Origin: Prochlorococcus sp. AG-402-K16
GTDB taxonomy: Bacteria; Cyanobacteriota; Cyanobacteriia; PCC-6307; Cyanobiaceae
NCBI GenBank assembly: GCA_003216795.1
Contig: QCIH01000013.1
Location: 1 to 42,547 of the forward strand
Reading direction: 5' to 3'
Length of the DNA: 42,547 bases
The stretch's first letter is position 1. Each line of letters opens with the position of its first letter. A model generated the notes under the pieces. That model saw only the letters and a list, made by a program, of their open reading frames with translations, had not been told where the DNA came from and made no database searches. A program made the translations under genes and the position numbers. This document shows positions 16,176 through 24,543 of the stretch, one piece after another.

Positions 16176-16412
16176 TTAATACTGAGGTATGCCCATACAT
16201 TTTAAATAATTGTTATCAGCTAAATCTAAAATTTGATTCCATTCTTCATGAGATGTTTCCAAATGATTTTTAAAATCTTTTTCAAATTTAAGAATACATC
16301 TTTTTTCTATATTTTCTGGAGAATTATAATTTCTTAAAAAAGTAATACTCAAATAAGATAATGATGAAAAAACTATAATTACTTTAGCAATTCTAAAACG
16401 ATTCATATCCAA
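16176..16412 (-). CDS. Membrane-anchored small protein, 78 aa
   Basis: An N-terminal hydrophobic segment (residues 8-25, AKVIIVFSSLSYLSITFL) anchors a charged soluble part with two Cys (39 and 74). It overlaps the upstream DUF3764 gene by 10 bp and lies 2 bp before DUF2839, so the three form one operon. Confidence 0.65.
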   Translation of the reverse strand: MDMNRFRIAKVIIVFSSLSYLSITFLRNYNSPENIEKRCILKFEKDFKNHLETSHEEWNQILDLADNNYLKCMGIPQY

Positions 16413-16678
16413 GATGATTCTTCCATACTTGAGAAATCAACTTTGTGACTTTTTATCCATTCACTATTTGCTTGAACAAACTTTTGAATATTTCCCTCTG
16501 GAGCCTGATGAATACAAATTACTTTTTTAGGATCATCTTTACTGAATCCTCTAAATAGTGGTTTAATATCAAATTCAGAATGTCTTAGATCTGCTTCTTT
16601 ACTATCAAAAATTTTTACCCATTCTTCAAATGTACTTTCAATTTTAAAAGAAATTACAGTTGTTATTTTCCTAGACAT
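16403..16678 (-). CDS. DUF3764 family protein, 91 aa
   Basis: MSRKITTVISFKIESTFEEW is a typical family start, so the ATG at 16678 is preferred; an ATG at 16723 would add 15 residues. FDIKPLFRGFSKDDPKKV and the Gln-Ala-Pro block follow the family order. Small alpha/beta protein of unknown function; relatives at 20671 and perhaps 5985. Confidence 0.78.
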   Translation of the reverse strand: MSRKITTVISFKIESTFEEWVKIFDSKEADLRHSEFDIKPLFRGFSKDDPKKVICIHQAPEGNIQKFVQANSEWIKSHKVDFSSMEESSWI

Positions 16679-16878
16679 TAAAGAATAAGGTATTTTTTTT
16701 ATATTAAAAGGTATGTCAAACATTTTTCAATTATTTAAACTATCTAATTTTGAAAACAAAATAAATCTAATATAAGAAATTTTATCTTAATCTTCTAAGT
16801 AATTTTCAATAGAACTTTAAAAGAAAAATAATATAATTTTAGTTATCCTAAAAATTAAAGATTTGATCTTAGAAATAC

Positions 16879-17301
16879 TTAATTAAAAGGTGTTGTGTTA
16901 TTAGTAGGGGCTATTAATAGGATTTCAAAAACTATCCCAGTTATGGCAATTGGTAAAACCCAAATACCAATAAATCTATGATCAAAAAATCTCAAATGAT
17001 CTTCACCCTTAAAAACATTCCTCAAAGCAGTAAAAAGTGTTTCTGGTTGTTTATATGATGGACCATTTTCAGAGGGAGAATATGGTTTAACAAAAGCGGA
17101 TGAAGAAGAAAACTTTGCAAACTTTCTAATGAAATAAATTGGCAAAACCCAAATAGCAACAAATCTTCCTCCTAACCATTGCCTAGCATTCGGAAGGGCA
17201 TACTCTTTTATAGATTTATTCTCTGGCATCCCAGATTCTAAATCACTATAAATATTTTCTAAAGTATCTTTTTTATTTAATTCATTAATCATTAAATTCA
17301 C
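16879..17301 (-). CDS. Two-helix membrane protein with internal duplication, 140 aa
   Basis: Two membrane segments carry the same motif: GRFVAIWVLPIYFIRKFAKF (residues about 45-64) and HRFIGIWVLPIAITGIVFEI (about 108-127). A soluble 40-residue linker separates them, and about 30 hydrophilic residues precede the first. The motif recalls small photosystem or cytochrome subunits, but I cannot name it. It lies downstream of the PsbY/PsbF-like group on the same strand, across 470 bp. Confidence 0.72.
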   Translation of the reverse strand: MNLMINELNKKDTLENIYSDLESGMPENKSIKEYALPNARQWLGGRFVAIWVLPIYFIRKFAKFSSSSAFVKPYSPSENGPSYKQPETLFTALRNVFKGEDHLRFFDHRFIGIWVLPIAITGIVFEILLIAPTNNTTPFN

Positions 17302-17773
17302 CTATAGATGAGATAAATTCTCTAAAATTTCAATATTTAATAAAAATATTCCTAACTACTAAAATAACTAAAACGTAGTTAAGAATATTTTTGTTGGCTA
17401 GGTTCATAAAGACGGATTGTAAACCGTTGCAGATGCGCCAAATATCTACATATTCTTTATAGATAAAAAACTATTTTTTTAAAAGTAAATAATATACAAA
17501 GGCATAGATATTTTTTAATTGAAAGAGTTTATTTTTGATACTGAACTTTAACCTTATATTATTTTCTTTTCTAAAAATATTTAAACCTCATTTTCTAAGA
17601 TTGCGAAAAAGAAAATGAGGTTAAAGGGAGGTTCTCATTACAAACCGTACTTATCAAAGCTAGCGGCTAGTAGATTGCCCTAATATCTACTTCTATATTT
17701 ATATAATGATTTACTAAATTTAGAAAGATTAATTTTATACAAATAAGTGTTTAATATTTTATTTAATTATCAA
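17302..17773. other. Spacer with inverted repeat and tRNA-like fragments
   Basis: No ORF seen. It holds a perfect inverted repeat (17581-17625) and two G+C-richer patches (17397-17450 and 17636-17690) ending in similar GAT-GC-CC and AATATCTAC strings. The first contains ACGGATTGTAAACCGT, like a tRNA anticodon arm with a base missing. They may be tRNA relics or att-like scars. Confidence 0.4.
17581..17625. repeat. Inverted repeat / hairpin
   Basis: TTAAACCTCATTTTCT (17581-17596) is complementary to AGAAAATGAGGTTAAA (17610-17625) apart from one bulged A, with a 13-nt loop. It may serve as a terminator or processing site for the minus-strand group at 17774-18398, but T runs on the exit side are weak. 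Confidence 0.6.
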
Positions 17774-17872
17774 TTAGGAAAAGCTTATTAATGCAGTTAC
17801 TAATGTTATTGAAAGATGGAAAAAAGCGTAAAGAGAAACTGCAAAAAATAAATACTGTTCTATTGGAATCAT
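17774..17872 (-). CDS. Very small membrane protein, 32 aa
   Basis: MIPIEQYLFFAVSLYAFFHL is nearly all membrane helix, like PSI/PSII low-molecular-weight subunits (PsaM, PsbM size class) but without a recognisable match. Third gene of a minus-strand operon, 34 bp after the 61-aa PsbY-like gene. Confidence 0.5.
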   Translation of the reverse strand: MIPIEQYLFFAVSLYAFFHLSITLVTALISFS

Positions 17873-17906
17873 GATGATTTTATAAATAAAAAAAGATAAA
17901 TTTAAA

Positions 17907-18092
17907 TTAATTTTTTGTTAAAAAAATATTTTCTAAAATATAATTTTGATCTATTGATTCATTTTTTTGAGTCATTTTTTTTGACATATTATTTGTTGAA
18001 CTAAAAACTCCCCATTTTCTCAACCAATATAAGGTATAGAAAAAAGCAATAATGAAAGGTGCACCTACAACTAAGTATCTTATATCCATCAA
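17907..18092 (-). CDS. PsbY-like small membrane protein, 61 aa
   Basis: The start MMDIRYLVVGAPFIIAFFYT resembles the PsbY opening (MD.R...V..P), and the helix ends LYWLRKWGVF, close to FWLGRWDVF of the neighbour at 18102. The C-terminal 28 residues are hydrophilic. It begins 9 bp after that neighbour's stop. Probably thylakoid; true PsbY is shorter (about 40 aa), so this is a paralog or relative rather than the canonical subunit. Confidence 0.65.
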   Translation of the reverse strand: MMDIRYLVVGAPFIIAFFYTLYWLRKWGVFSSTNNMSKKMTQKNESIDQNYILENIFLTKN

Positions 18093-18101
18093 AATACCTA
18101 A

Positions 18102-18398
18102 TTAATAAGATTTAAATTGCATTGCCAAAATAGCACCTAAAAAGAAAACAGTAGGAATGCCTAAAGCATTTACAGCTGCAGTTCTAACAGTAAAAACAGG
18201 ATAGCCTTCTGGAGGTCTGCCAGTAGCAGGAACTATTGCAGTATCATCCCATACTTGATAGTTTTTGAAAGGTGCAACTCCCTTCTTGGGTAGTCCAAGT
18301 GGTGTCAATCTAAATACATCCCATCTACCCAACCAAAAAACTGTAAATATCCATGAAAATACTATTGGTGTAATAACAAGTAAAACTCTAAAATCCAT
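18102..18398 (-). CDS. PsbY-like/PsbF-like two-helix protein lacking heme His, 98 aa
   Basis: Residues 1-28 ([20 protein letters not shown]...) look like a PsbY-type helix. Residues 66-96 match PsbF, cytochrome b559 beta: [20 protein letters not shown] then [10 protein letters not shown], where PsbF has YPIFTVRWLAVHTLAVP and FLGAIAAMQF. The heme-ligand His of PsbF is Asn77 here (codon at 18168-18170), so it should not ligate heme b. A 37-residue soluble linker joins the helices. First gene of a three-gene operon. Role, inferred: an auxiliary photosystem II or assembly subunit. Confidence 0.8.
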   Translation of the reverse strand: MDFRVLLVITPIVFSWIFTVFWLGRWDVFRLTPLGLPKKGVAPFKNYQVWDDTAIVPATGRPPEGYPVFTVRTAAVNALGIPTVFFLGAILAMQFKSY

Positions 18399-18620
18399 TT
18401 CTATAAAGTAATAATTAATTTGGTATTTATTTTGACCTTTTAAAATTATTAATTGATTAAATCATTAACTTATATTTATACAAAAACACTTAATAACATT
18501 ATTTTTAATCATTAATCACAACTAATTATGATTAATTGATTTTCGTTAAGTATATTTTTTAAATAAAAATATTTGAATATTTAGTTTGGTGTAGATTTAA
18601 TTTAATAAAAATTAAAAAAT

Positions 18621-18986
18621 ATGGAAAATTTTAGATTTTTACTTTTTGGAATCGCAGGTGTAAGCGTTATTTTTTGGGTTGCAGTAATAGCATTGTGGCA
18701 TACTTATATGTTCCCAAAATTCTTTAATGAAGATAAAGGTCTAAATTCAGTTATCAATCAAGAAGTAAATATCTCTACTGAACCCATTTTAGGAAGCTTA
18801 GTTAATAGTGAAAATTTTAAAAGTAGAGATAAATATTCAATGAAAAATTTAGTTCTGGCCGATTTTTCAACAAGTAATAATTTCACTCTAAATAAACTTT
18901 ATACAACAGTAATGATTGGGATAACTTTTGCAAGTTTTATATTTATCACATATGGGTTAAGTAGCTCTATTACAACAAATAGTTAA
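18621..18986 (+). CDS. Two-helix membrane protein, PsbY-like N-terminus, 121 aa
   Basis: MENFRFLLFGIAGVSVIFWV then ALWHTYMF follows the layout of the 98-aa neighbour (M(E/D)..FR.LL...IFxV..LW...F). A hydrophilic middle and a second C-terminal helix (YTTVMIGITFASFIFITYGL) complete it. Divergent from the 98-aa gene across 222 bp. Unlike that gene, it has no PsbF signature. Probably thylakoid. Confidence 0.68.
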   Translation: MENFRFLLFGIAGVSVIFWVAVIALWHTYMFPKFFNEDKGLNSVINQEVNISTEPILGSLVNSENFKSRDKYSMKNLVLADFSTSNNFTLNKLYTTVMIGITFASFIFITYGLSSSITTNS

Positions 18987-19070
18987 ATGGAATCTATATA
19001 TGCAATTGTTTTCTTAATTTGCTTCTTCTATTTAATTTTCGACTCTTTTAAAAATACAGGTATCAAATAA
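18987..19070 (+). CDS. Very small membrane protein, 27 aa
   Basis: MESIYAIVFLICFFYLIFDS plus a short polar tail. The ATG abuts the stop of the 121-aa gene, so it is likely translated with it. Confidence 0.45.
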   Translation: MESIYAIVFLICFFYLIFDSFKNTGIK

Positions 19071-19449
19071 ATTGCTAATGCTTTTCGCCTTTCAATAAAA
19101 TTTTTCTCCTTATATAAAAGAAAACTAATGTAGTTATTATCATCACCGGTGGATGAAATGAGATTGAATTAAGATATTCATAATAACTAAAGTTTTCCAA
19201 TTACTTAAAAACAAACTCTAAAAACTATATCCTTTTTTCGAATCTCAAATTGATATAAATAAACCATTCTCATGTATAAAATGTTTATATAATTTCTATA
19301 TTTATTTGAAGTTTTTAGTAAATAAAGATTTTCAAATAGGATGATCATATAATTCTTCACTAAAAAATAATCAAAGTAAGTAAAAAACAATTAGTAAATA
19401 ACTCTCTATCGAGGTTTATAATTTTCAAATCTATTGTTTACAAGAAAGA
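19071..19449. other. Intergenic, nothing recognised
   Basis: A+T-rich spacer. A 61-codon open frame on the minus strand (19205-19390) is dominated by Tyr, Phe, Ile and Asn codons, as random A+T-rich DNA gives, and is not called. Confidence 0.5.
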
Positions 19450-19647
19450 ATGATTAGTTCTGTTAATTTAAAAGATTTGCCTATTCAGGATTTGGTTATC
19501 TCAGGGTTAATAATATTTATTATGTCGACAATTATTGCCAATATTTATGACCCATTATTAGGAATAACTTATGCATTTGGTAATATACTCACTCTTACTT
19601 TTTTGAGTTGGCTATACAAAGAGACCTGGAGTGATCCAAGGAAATAA
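19450..19647 (+). CDS. Small two-helix membrane protein, 65 aa
   Basis: Two hydrophobic stretches (residues 13-31 and 36-55) separated by ANIYDPLLGI, ending KETWSDPRK. Function unknown. Confidence 0.6.
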   Translation: MISSVNLKDLPIQDLVISGLIIFIMSTIIANIYDPLLGITYAFGNILTLTFLSWLYKETWSDPRK

Positions 19648-19919
19648 ATCTAATTAAGACAAAAGATAAATAAAAAACTACTTCTGTATTTTTAATTTTG
19701 CAGAATACTTTAAATTAACAATGTAAGTTGCAAGAAGAGAAAGTATCAAAAAAAATAATAAGCTTTCCAAGGTAGATTGGGGCATAACCATGAGTAGTAC
19801 CAAAAATGATATATCTTTAAAGAAACGAATTCTGAAAAAAAATCAACCCTTTCATTATTTTTTATTCTCAAAATTATAAATTTAATTTGTCTTATAGTAT
19901 ATCAGTGAATAAGTTTAAT

Positions 19920-20276
19920 TTAAATTAAAAAATATTTTTCTGCCCTCCTAAAGGCTTTTATTGCGCCTTTATAATCAAGATTTTTTAATTTTTCCTTACT
20001 TTTTTGTTCCAGCATTTTTACTATTTCATTTCTCTTTATTTCATCAATTTTCAGCTTATGATCAAATATAAGATCAAATTTTGAGGAATACAATCTAGAC
20101 AATTCTTCTCTATATTTTTCAATAATTTTTTCATCACAAGATTTGGATTTCAATATTGCATTAGCCTTCATTTTGTCATCTATTGCCCCTTTAAAGTTTC
20201 CAAGTTTAAATTTCTTTTCACTTGATCTAGTTAGCTTAATAATATTTCCTAATATCAATTCATTAGAATCTTTCAT
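19920..20276 (-). CDS. TPR-like helical protein, 118 aa
   Basis: Two TPR-like units: KKFKLGNFKGAIDDKMKANA (residues about 21-40) and KEKLKNLDYKGAIKAFRRAE (about 94-113), each with G/D-F/Y-x-G-A-I at the turn. The middle is a charged helix. TPR proteins scaffold protein contacts; the partner is unknown. Confidence 0.65.
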   Translation of the reverse strand: MKDSNELILGNIIKLTRSSEKKFKLGNFKGAIDDKMKANAILKSKSCDEKIIEKYREELSRLYSSKFDLIFDHKLKIDEIKRNEIVKMLEQKSKEKLKNLDYKGAIKAFRRAEKYFLI

Positions 20277-20356
20277 TTATTAATCTTACCCTAGGTTAAT
20301 GCTATCAGAATAAAGAAAAAACAACTTATTTTTTTAATACTCAAATAATTAAATAA

Positions 20357-20683
20357 TTAACCATTAACAAGTCCTTTTTCAAGAAGTAAATCGAAAACCT
20401 CCACACTTTTCGTTTTCCCAAATTTGGGGGGCTTATGTAAATCTAATATTTCAGCAAGGCACATAATCCAATAAGTATCTTTTTTTAAATTTAGACCTTC
20501 GCAAATATGAGTGGGAGCCGATTTAAAACAGCCAAAATCTGTTGATATATTAATGTTCATGATTTGAGTTTCAAGTTCCAGACTTAAAAGTTCTATTTCT
20601 TGCTCAGAAAGGGATGTCCCAAAAGAATATGATTCAATTAAAAGTTGATAATTCATAAAAGATTTATTTTTCAAGAAATCCAT
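20357..20683 (-). CDS. Helical protein paralogous to 38680, 108 aa
   Basis: SLSEQEIELLSLELETQIMN, then HICEGLNLKKDTYWIMCLAE and LDLHKPPKFGK correspond in order to the protein at 38680 (NICKKLGLDEKSCWQLCCAA, LDSSRPLKNG). Soluble with several Cys. It overlaps the upstream DUF3764 gene by 13 bp if the first ATG is used; an ATG at 20656 is possible. Function unknown. Confidence 0.68.
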   Translation of the reverse strand: MDFLKNKSFMNYQLLIESYSFGTSLSEQEIELLSLELETQIMNINISTDFGCFKSAPTHICEGLNLKKDTYWIMCLAEILDLHKPPKFGKTKSVEVFDLLLEKGLVNG

Positions 20684-20952
20684 CGAGTTATTTTTGTACC
20701 CGCATAAATATGCCCTGAAGCTTCAACAATAGGTTTTGTTTCAGGATTCATAAAAATATCGTATAGAACATTTTCTGGTCCTTGAAAAATTACAGTTGCC
20801 CTTTGAGGATCATCTAATGATTTACCAATATAAAATGTTTTAACTCCCATTTCTTTAAACATCAACTGCTGTTCCTCAGCATTCATATAAGATTCATATT
20901 GCTCGAACGTATTACTAAGTTGAAAATCTAGAATAGTCGTTTCAATGGTCAT
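20671..20952 (-). CDS. DUF3764 family protein, 93 aa
   Basis: MTIETTILDFQLSNTFEQYE, then FYIGKSLDDPQRATVIFQGP and FMNPETKPIVEASGHIYAGT fit the family in order and length. Unknown function; likely the first gene of an operon with 20357. Confidence 0.82.
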   Translation of the reverse strand: MTIETTILDFQLSNTFEQYESYMNAEEQQLMFKEMGVKTFYIGKSLDDPQRATVIFQGPENVLYDIFMNPETKPIVEASGHIYAGTKITRWIS

Positions 20953-21092
20953 AGCAGTAATAAGATGTTTTTTAGATTTTAAATCTTTTTACAAAAAAAA
21001 ATAATTCAATAAAGATTAGTTTTTATTAAGCAATGTATTAACTAATTTTTATTTATGGGTTATAAATCAACTATAAAAAACAGATTTTAATT

Positions 21093-22436
21093 TTGGACTC
21101 AAAAATTTCTCCAAGAGAACAATGGACTAGTAAGTTGGGATTCATTCTTGCAGCTGCTGGTAGCGCAGTAGGTCTTGGTAACCTTTGGGGTTTCGCCTAC
21201 AGGGCCTCTCAAGGTGGAGGTGCTGCTTTTGTACTTTTATACATACTAATCGTTTTAATTGTATGCCTTCCAGTATTTGTTGCTGAAATGGCTTTAGGAA
21301 GAAACGCTACTGCCAGCACATTGCTTGCACCAGTAAAGTTAGCTGGAAAAAATTGGTATCCATTAGGAATTCTTTTCTTTATAGCTCCCTTGGGAATAGC
21401 ATCATATTATTCAGTCATAATGGGGTGGACCGCAGATACCTTGTTCCATTCATTATTTTTTGGGTTACCAAAAAATTTAAGTGAAGCAGAAGCTTTCTTT
21501 GGCTCAATTAGTAGTGGAAGCAGTGTTTTATTGGGGCACCTATTAAGTCTTGTTCTTACAGCCATAATAGTTTCATCAGGGATAAAAAAAGGAATCGAGA
21601 AGGTGACACGATTCTTTATGCCTATACTTTTTATAATTCTTCTATCGTTAGCAATATGGGCCATTTCACTTTCAGGAGCATGGGAAGGATACAAAACATT
21701 TTTGTTTAAGTTTGACTTTGATGAATTGAGGAACCCTCAAACAATAAGAAATGCTTTTACACAAGCTTTCTTTTCTTTAAGTTTAGGAATTGGAGTTATG
21801 GTGACTTATGCTTCCTATTTGAATAAAAAGAGTAATCTTCCAAAACTAAGCCTTGGAGTTGCATCATTGGATACTTTGGTGGGTCTTATGGCAGGACTTA
21901 TTACCTTTCCTATTGTTTTAACATTTGGTTTAAGTGATGTTATTTCTGAATCAACAGTTGGTGCATTATTTATATCAATACCTACGGGCCTTGGTTCATA
22001 TGGAGCGGTTGGAAGAATTGTAGCTGTTGCATTTTTTGCACTAGCTTATATTGCAGCAATAACTTCCTCTGTTTCATTATTGGAAGTTCCAGTTTCCTCA
22101 TTAATGGATAAATTTGGTTTTAAAAGAGAAAAATCTGTTTGGCTTATAACTCTTTTCCTATTCTTAGCAGGTATTCCTTCTGCATTGAATTTAAACATTC
22201 TAGGAACCATTGACTCGATTTTTGGAGGGGTATTACTTATCTTTGGTGGATTCTTGGTTACTTTCTTTATGGGATGGGTAGTACCTGGAAAGTTTAATGA
22301 AGAACTTAGTGATTCAAAAGTAGGAATCAAAACGACACGTTATTTGAAATTCATGACAAGATGGGTTGCACCCCCAATTATTGGTTTTGGACTATTTATT
22401 AGTGTGTTTGATTTGCTCAAAGGCTGGGTAAGTTAG
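21093..22436 (+). CDS. Sodium-dependent NSS-family (SNF) transporter, 447 aa
   Basis: A LeuT-fold secondary transporter that couples sodium entry to uptake of an amino acid or related amine at the plasma membrane. The first helix region has AAGSAVGLGNLWGFAY, the unwound TM1 signature, then RASQGGGAAFVLLY. About 11-12 hydrophobic segments follow. The start is TTG at 21093. The usual Arg after GNLW is Gly here, with Arg four residues later (W-G-F-A-Y-R), so gating may differ. Substrate unknown. Confidence 0.9.
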   Translation: MDSKISPREQWTSKLGFILAAAGSAVGLGNLWGFAYRASQGGGAAFVLLYILIVLIVCLPVFVAEMALGRNATASTLLAPVKLAGKNWYPLGILFFIAPLGIASYYSVIMGWTADTLFHSLFFGLPKNLSEAEAFFGSISSGSSVLLGHLLSLVLTAIIVSSGIKKGIEKVTRFFMPILFIILLSLAIWAISLSGAWEGYKTFLFKFDFDELRNPQTIRNAFTQAFFSLSLGIGVMVTYASYLNKKSNLPKLSLGVASLDTLVGLMAGLITFPIVLTFGLSDVISESTVGALFISIPTGLGSYGAVGRIVAVAFFALAYIAAITSSVSLLEVPVSSLMDKFGFKREKSVWLITLFLFLAGIPSALNLNILGTIDSIFGGVLLIFGGFLVTFFMGWVVPGKFNEELSDSKVGIKTTRYLKFMTRWVAPPIIGFGLFISVFDLLKGWVS

Positions 22437-22794
22437 AAAAATTTTACAAGTAATATAGTGCGGAAATAAGGGTGTGGTATAAGTGGATCAACAAATTAAA
22501 TCGTGAAACTTTTTGCGCATTATTTGAAAGCAAGCTTAAAAAAACTTGTCAATATATTAGTATTTGCAGTCGTTCTTGTTTAAAAAGTTGATGTGTTGGA
22601 GAAGTTCTTTTTTATTTTTTAAAAGCCAAAAAAATATCTTACCGCGGATCCTTTTTTTTAATTAAGTATTAACTTTTAACTTATATTTAATCTCAAACGT
22701 ATCGCCAAAAACCATCTTTAATAGAATCTATATAAGATACATTTAGGTGTTTAATTTAAAGAAATTAGAGCGCCTAAAAGAATAGATAACAAAT
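22437..22794. other. Spacer before selO
   Basis: Apart from the micro-ORF at 22503, it holds T- and A-rich runs and no recognised promoter or terminator. Confidence 0.4.
22503..22583 (+). CDS. Micro-ORF, single helix, 26 aa
   Basis: GTG start; the peptide begins with MKLFAHYLKASLKKLVNILV and ends FAVVLV. An amphipathic basic start and a hydrophobic end are seen. Weakly supported. Confidence 0.3.
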   Translation: MKLFAHYLKASLKKLVNILVFAVVLV

Positions 22795-22797
22795 TTG

Positions 22798-24501
22798 ATG
22801 TCAACAAAATCTGATTCATTAAAAGGAAAGCTCACAAAAAATTTTTCTGAATTTTCTCAACTATCTGACTATTCTTTTATGAATTCTCTTAAAGCAGATC
22901 CTCAATCAACAAAAGATGGAAATGATCACAAGCCGCGTTCAATATATTCAGGTCATTATGTACCAGTTGTGCCAACTGCTATTCCAGAACCAGAATATAT
23001 TTCCCATAGCAACAAACTTTTTAAAGAACTAAGTCTAAGCTCAGATCTTACTAAAGACGAGAATTTTTGTCGTTTTTTCTCAGGTGATATTTCTGTTGCT
23101 AATTATCCAATGAGTCCTGTTGGTTGGGCAACAGGTTATGCATTATCAATTTACGGAACTGAATATACCCAACAATGTCCCTTTGGCACCGGCAATGGTT
23201 ATGGCGATGGCAGAGCAATTTCTGTTTTTGAAGGTTTATTCAATGGGAAAAGAATGGAAATGCAACTTAAAGGAGGAGGTCCGACTCCCTACTGCCGTGG
23301 AGCAGATGGCAGAGCTGTCTTAAGGTCTAGCGTACGAGAATTTCTCGCACAGGAATTAATGGATGCATTGGGAATCCCTACCTCAAGATCTTTAACACTT
23401 TATGTCTCACGTTCAGAAATAGTTAGAAGACCGTGGTATTCCAAAGGGTCCAGATATTTTGAACCTGATATCATGATTGATAATCAAGCGGCAATTACTA
23501 CGAGAGTCGCTCCATCTTTTTTACGTGTAGGCCAGATTGAACTTTTTACAAGACGAGTTCGTAATAATGCACATGATGAGGCGCTTAATGAACTAAAGAT
23601 GATAGTTCAACATCTAATTGATAGAAATTATAAAGATGAAATTGAATATGAGATTTCAATTGAAAGTAAAGTAATAAAACTGGCTTCTTTATACAGATCA
23701 AGACTTATATCACTTATAGCCAACTGGATGAGAGTTGGTTATTGCCAGGGTAATTTCAATAGTGATAATTGTGCTGCTGGTGGTTATACCTTGGATTATG
23801 GCCCCTTTGGATTCTGTGAATTATTTGATCCAAGATTTCAACCATGGACAGGTGGAGGTGAACATTTCTCATTTTTTAACCAGCCTTCTGCAGCGGCAAT
23901 CAACTTTAAAACATTCTGTTCATCTCTTAGTCCGTTACTTTCACGAAGCAAACAAGATCAAGAAAAGTTAGATCAAATCGAAAAGGATTTTTCTGAATTA
24001 ATGAATAAGGAATTGATGAAAATGTGGGCAAACAAGCTTGGTTTAGAACATTACAACGAAGCTCTAATAAATGATTTTTTTAATCTCATGGTCATTTCAA
24101 AAGCAGACTATACAATTTTGTTCCGCAAACTCTCTGAAATCCCTGATAACTTAGATTCTTTAAAAGACTGTTTCTATCTACCAATTAATGACGAGCTCAA
24201 TAATAGGTGGGAAGTATGGCTTCAAAACTGGCAATCAATCTTGAAGAAAGAGGGAAATATTAAAGCGAAATCAGCATCAATGAAATCCCTAAATCCAGTC
24301 TATACTTGGCGCGAATGGATGGTCGTTCCCGCATACGAAGAAGCTGAAAAAGGAAATTACAAAAAAATAAAAGAGTTACAGGATGTCTTTAGCAATCCAT
24401 ATATAGAACAATCCTCAGAAATAGATCAAAAATATAATCGACTAAAGCCAAGCCAGTATTTTAACTATGGAGGAGTATCTCACTACAGCTGTTCTTCATA
24501 A
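22798..24501 (+). CDS. selO: Protein adenylyltransferase SelO (YdiU/UPF0061), 567 aa
   Basis: A pseudokinase-fold enzyme that transfers AMP from ATP to Ser, Thr or Tyr of proteins, linked to redox homeostasis. Visible blocks: YPMSPVGWATGYALSIYGTE, the glycine-rich FGTGNGYGDGRAI, QLKGGGPTPYCRGADGRAVL, SSVREFLAQE, and the catalytic GNFNSDN followed by DYGPFGF. The usual HGVMNTDN is QGNFNSDN here, keeping the Asp and Asn. The ATG at 22798 is chosen over the TTG one codon earlier. The C-terminus ends CSS; bacterial SelO proteins often end with a Cys motif. Confidence 0.93.
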   Translation: MSTKSDSLKGKLTKNFSEFSQLSDYSFMNSLKADPQSTKDGNDHKPRSIYSGHYVPVVPTAIPEPEYISHSNKLFKELSLSSDLTKDENFCRFFSGDISVANYPMSPVGWATGYALSIYGTEYTQQCPFGTGNGYGDGRAISVFEGLFNGKRMEMQLKGGGPTPYCRGADGRAVLRSSVREFLAQELMDALGIPTSRSLTLYVSRSEIVRRPWYSKGSRYFEPDIMIDNQAAITTRVAPSFLRVGQIELFTRRVRNNAHDEALNELKMIVQHLIDRNYKDEIEYEISIESKVIKLASLYRSRLISLIANWMRVGYCQGNFNSDNCAAGGYTLDYGPFGFCELFDPRFQPWTGGGEHFSFFNQPSAAAINFKTFCSSLSPLLSRSKQDQEKLDQIEKDFSELMNKELMKMWANKLGLEHYNEALINDFFNLMVISKADYTILFRKLSEIPDNLDSLKDCFYLPINDELNNRWEVWLQNWQSILKKEGNIKAKSASMKSLNPVYTWREWMVVPAYEEAEKGNYKKIKELQDVFSNPYIEQSSEIDQKYNRLKPSQYFNYGGVSHYSCSS

Positions 24502-24543
24502 AAGTTTAATCCTCATACTGATAGAACAACTTTGAGAAAAATC

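Noticed and set aside
19205..19390. Minus-strand 61-codon ORF
   Set aside because: Dominated by Tyr, Phe, Ile and Asn as random A+T-rich DNA; no ribosome-binding sequence.
19678..19792. Minus-strand small membrane ORF starting MVMPQSTLES
   Set aside because: The helix-like frame needs a one-base shift in an A-run around 19740; unshifted it ends after about 24 codons. It could be a slippage site or frameshifted gene, but evidence is too thin.
21407..22330. Minus-strand ORFs inside the NSS transporter
   Set aside because: Shadows of a well-supported transporter gene.
23120..23971. Alternative-frame plus ORFs inside selO
   Set aside because: Shadows of the SelO frame.
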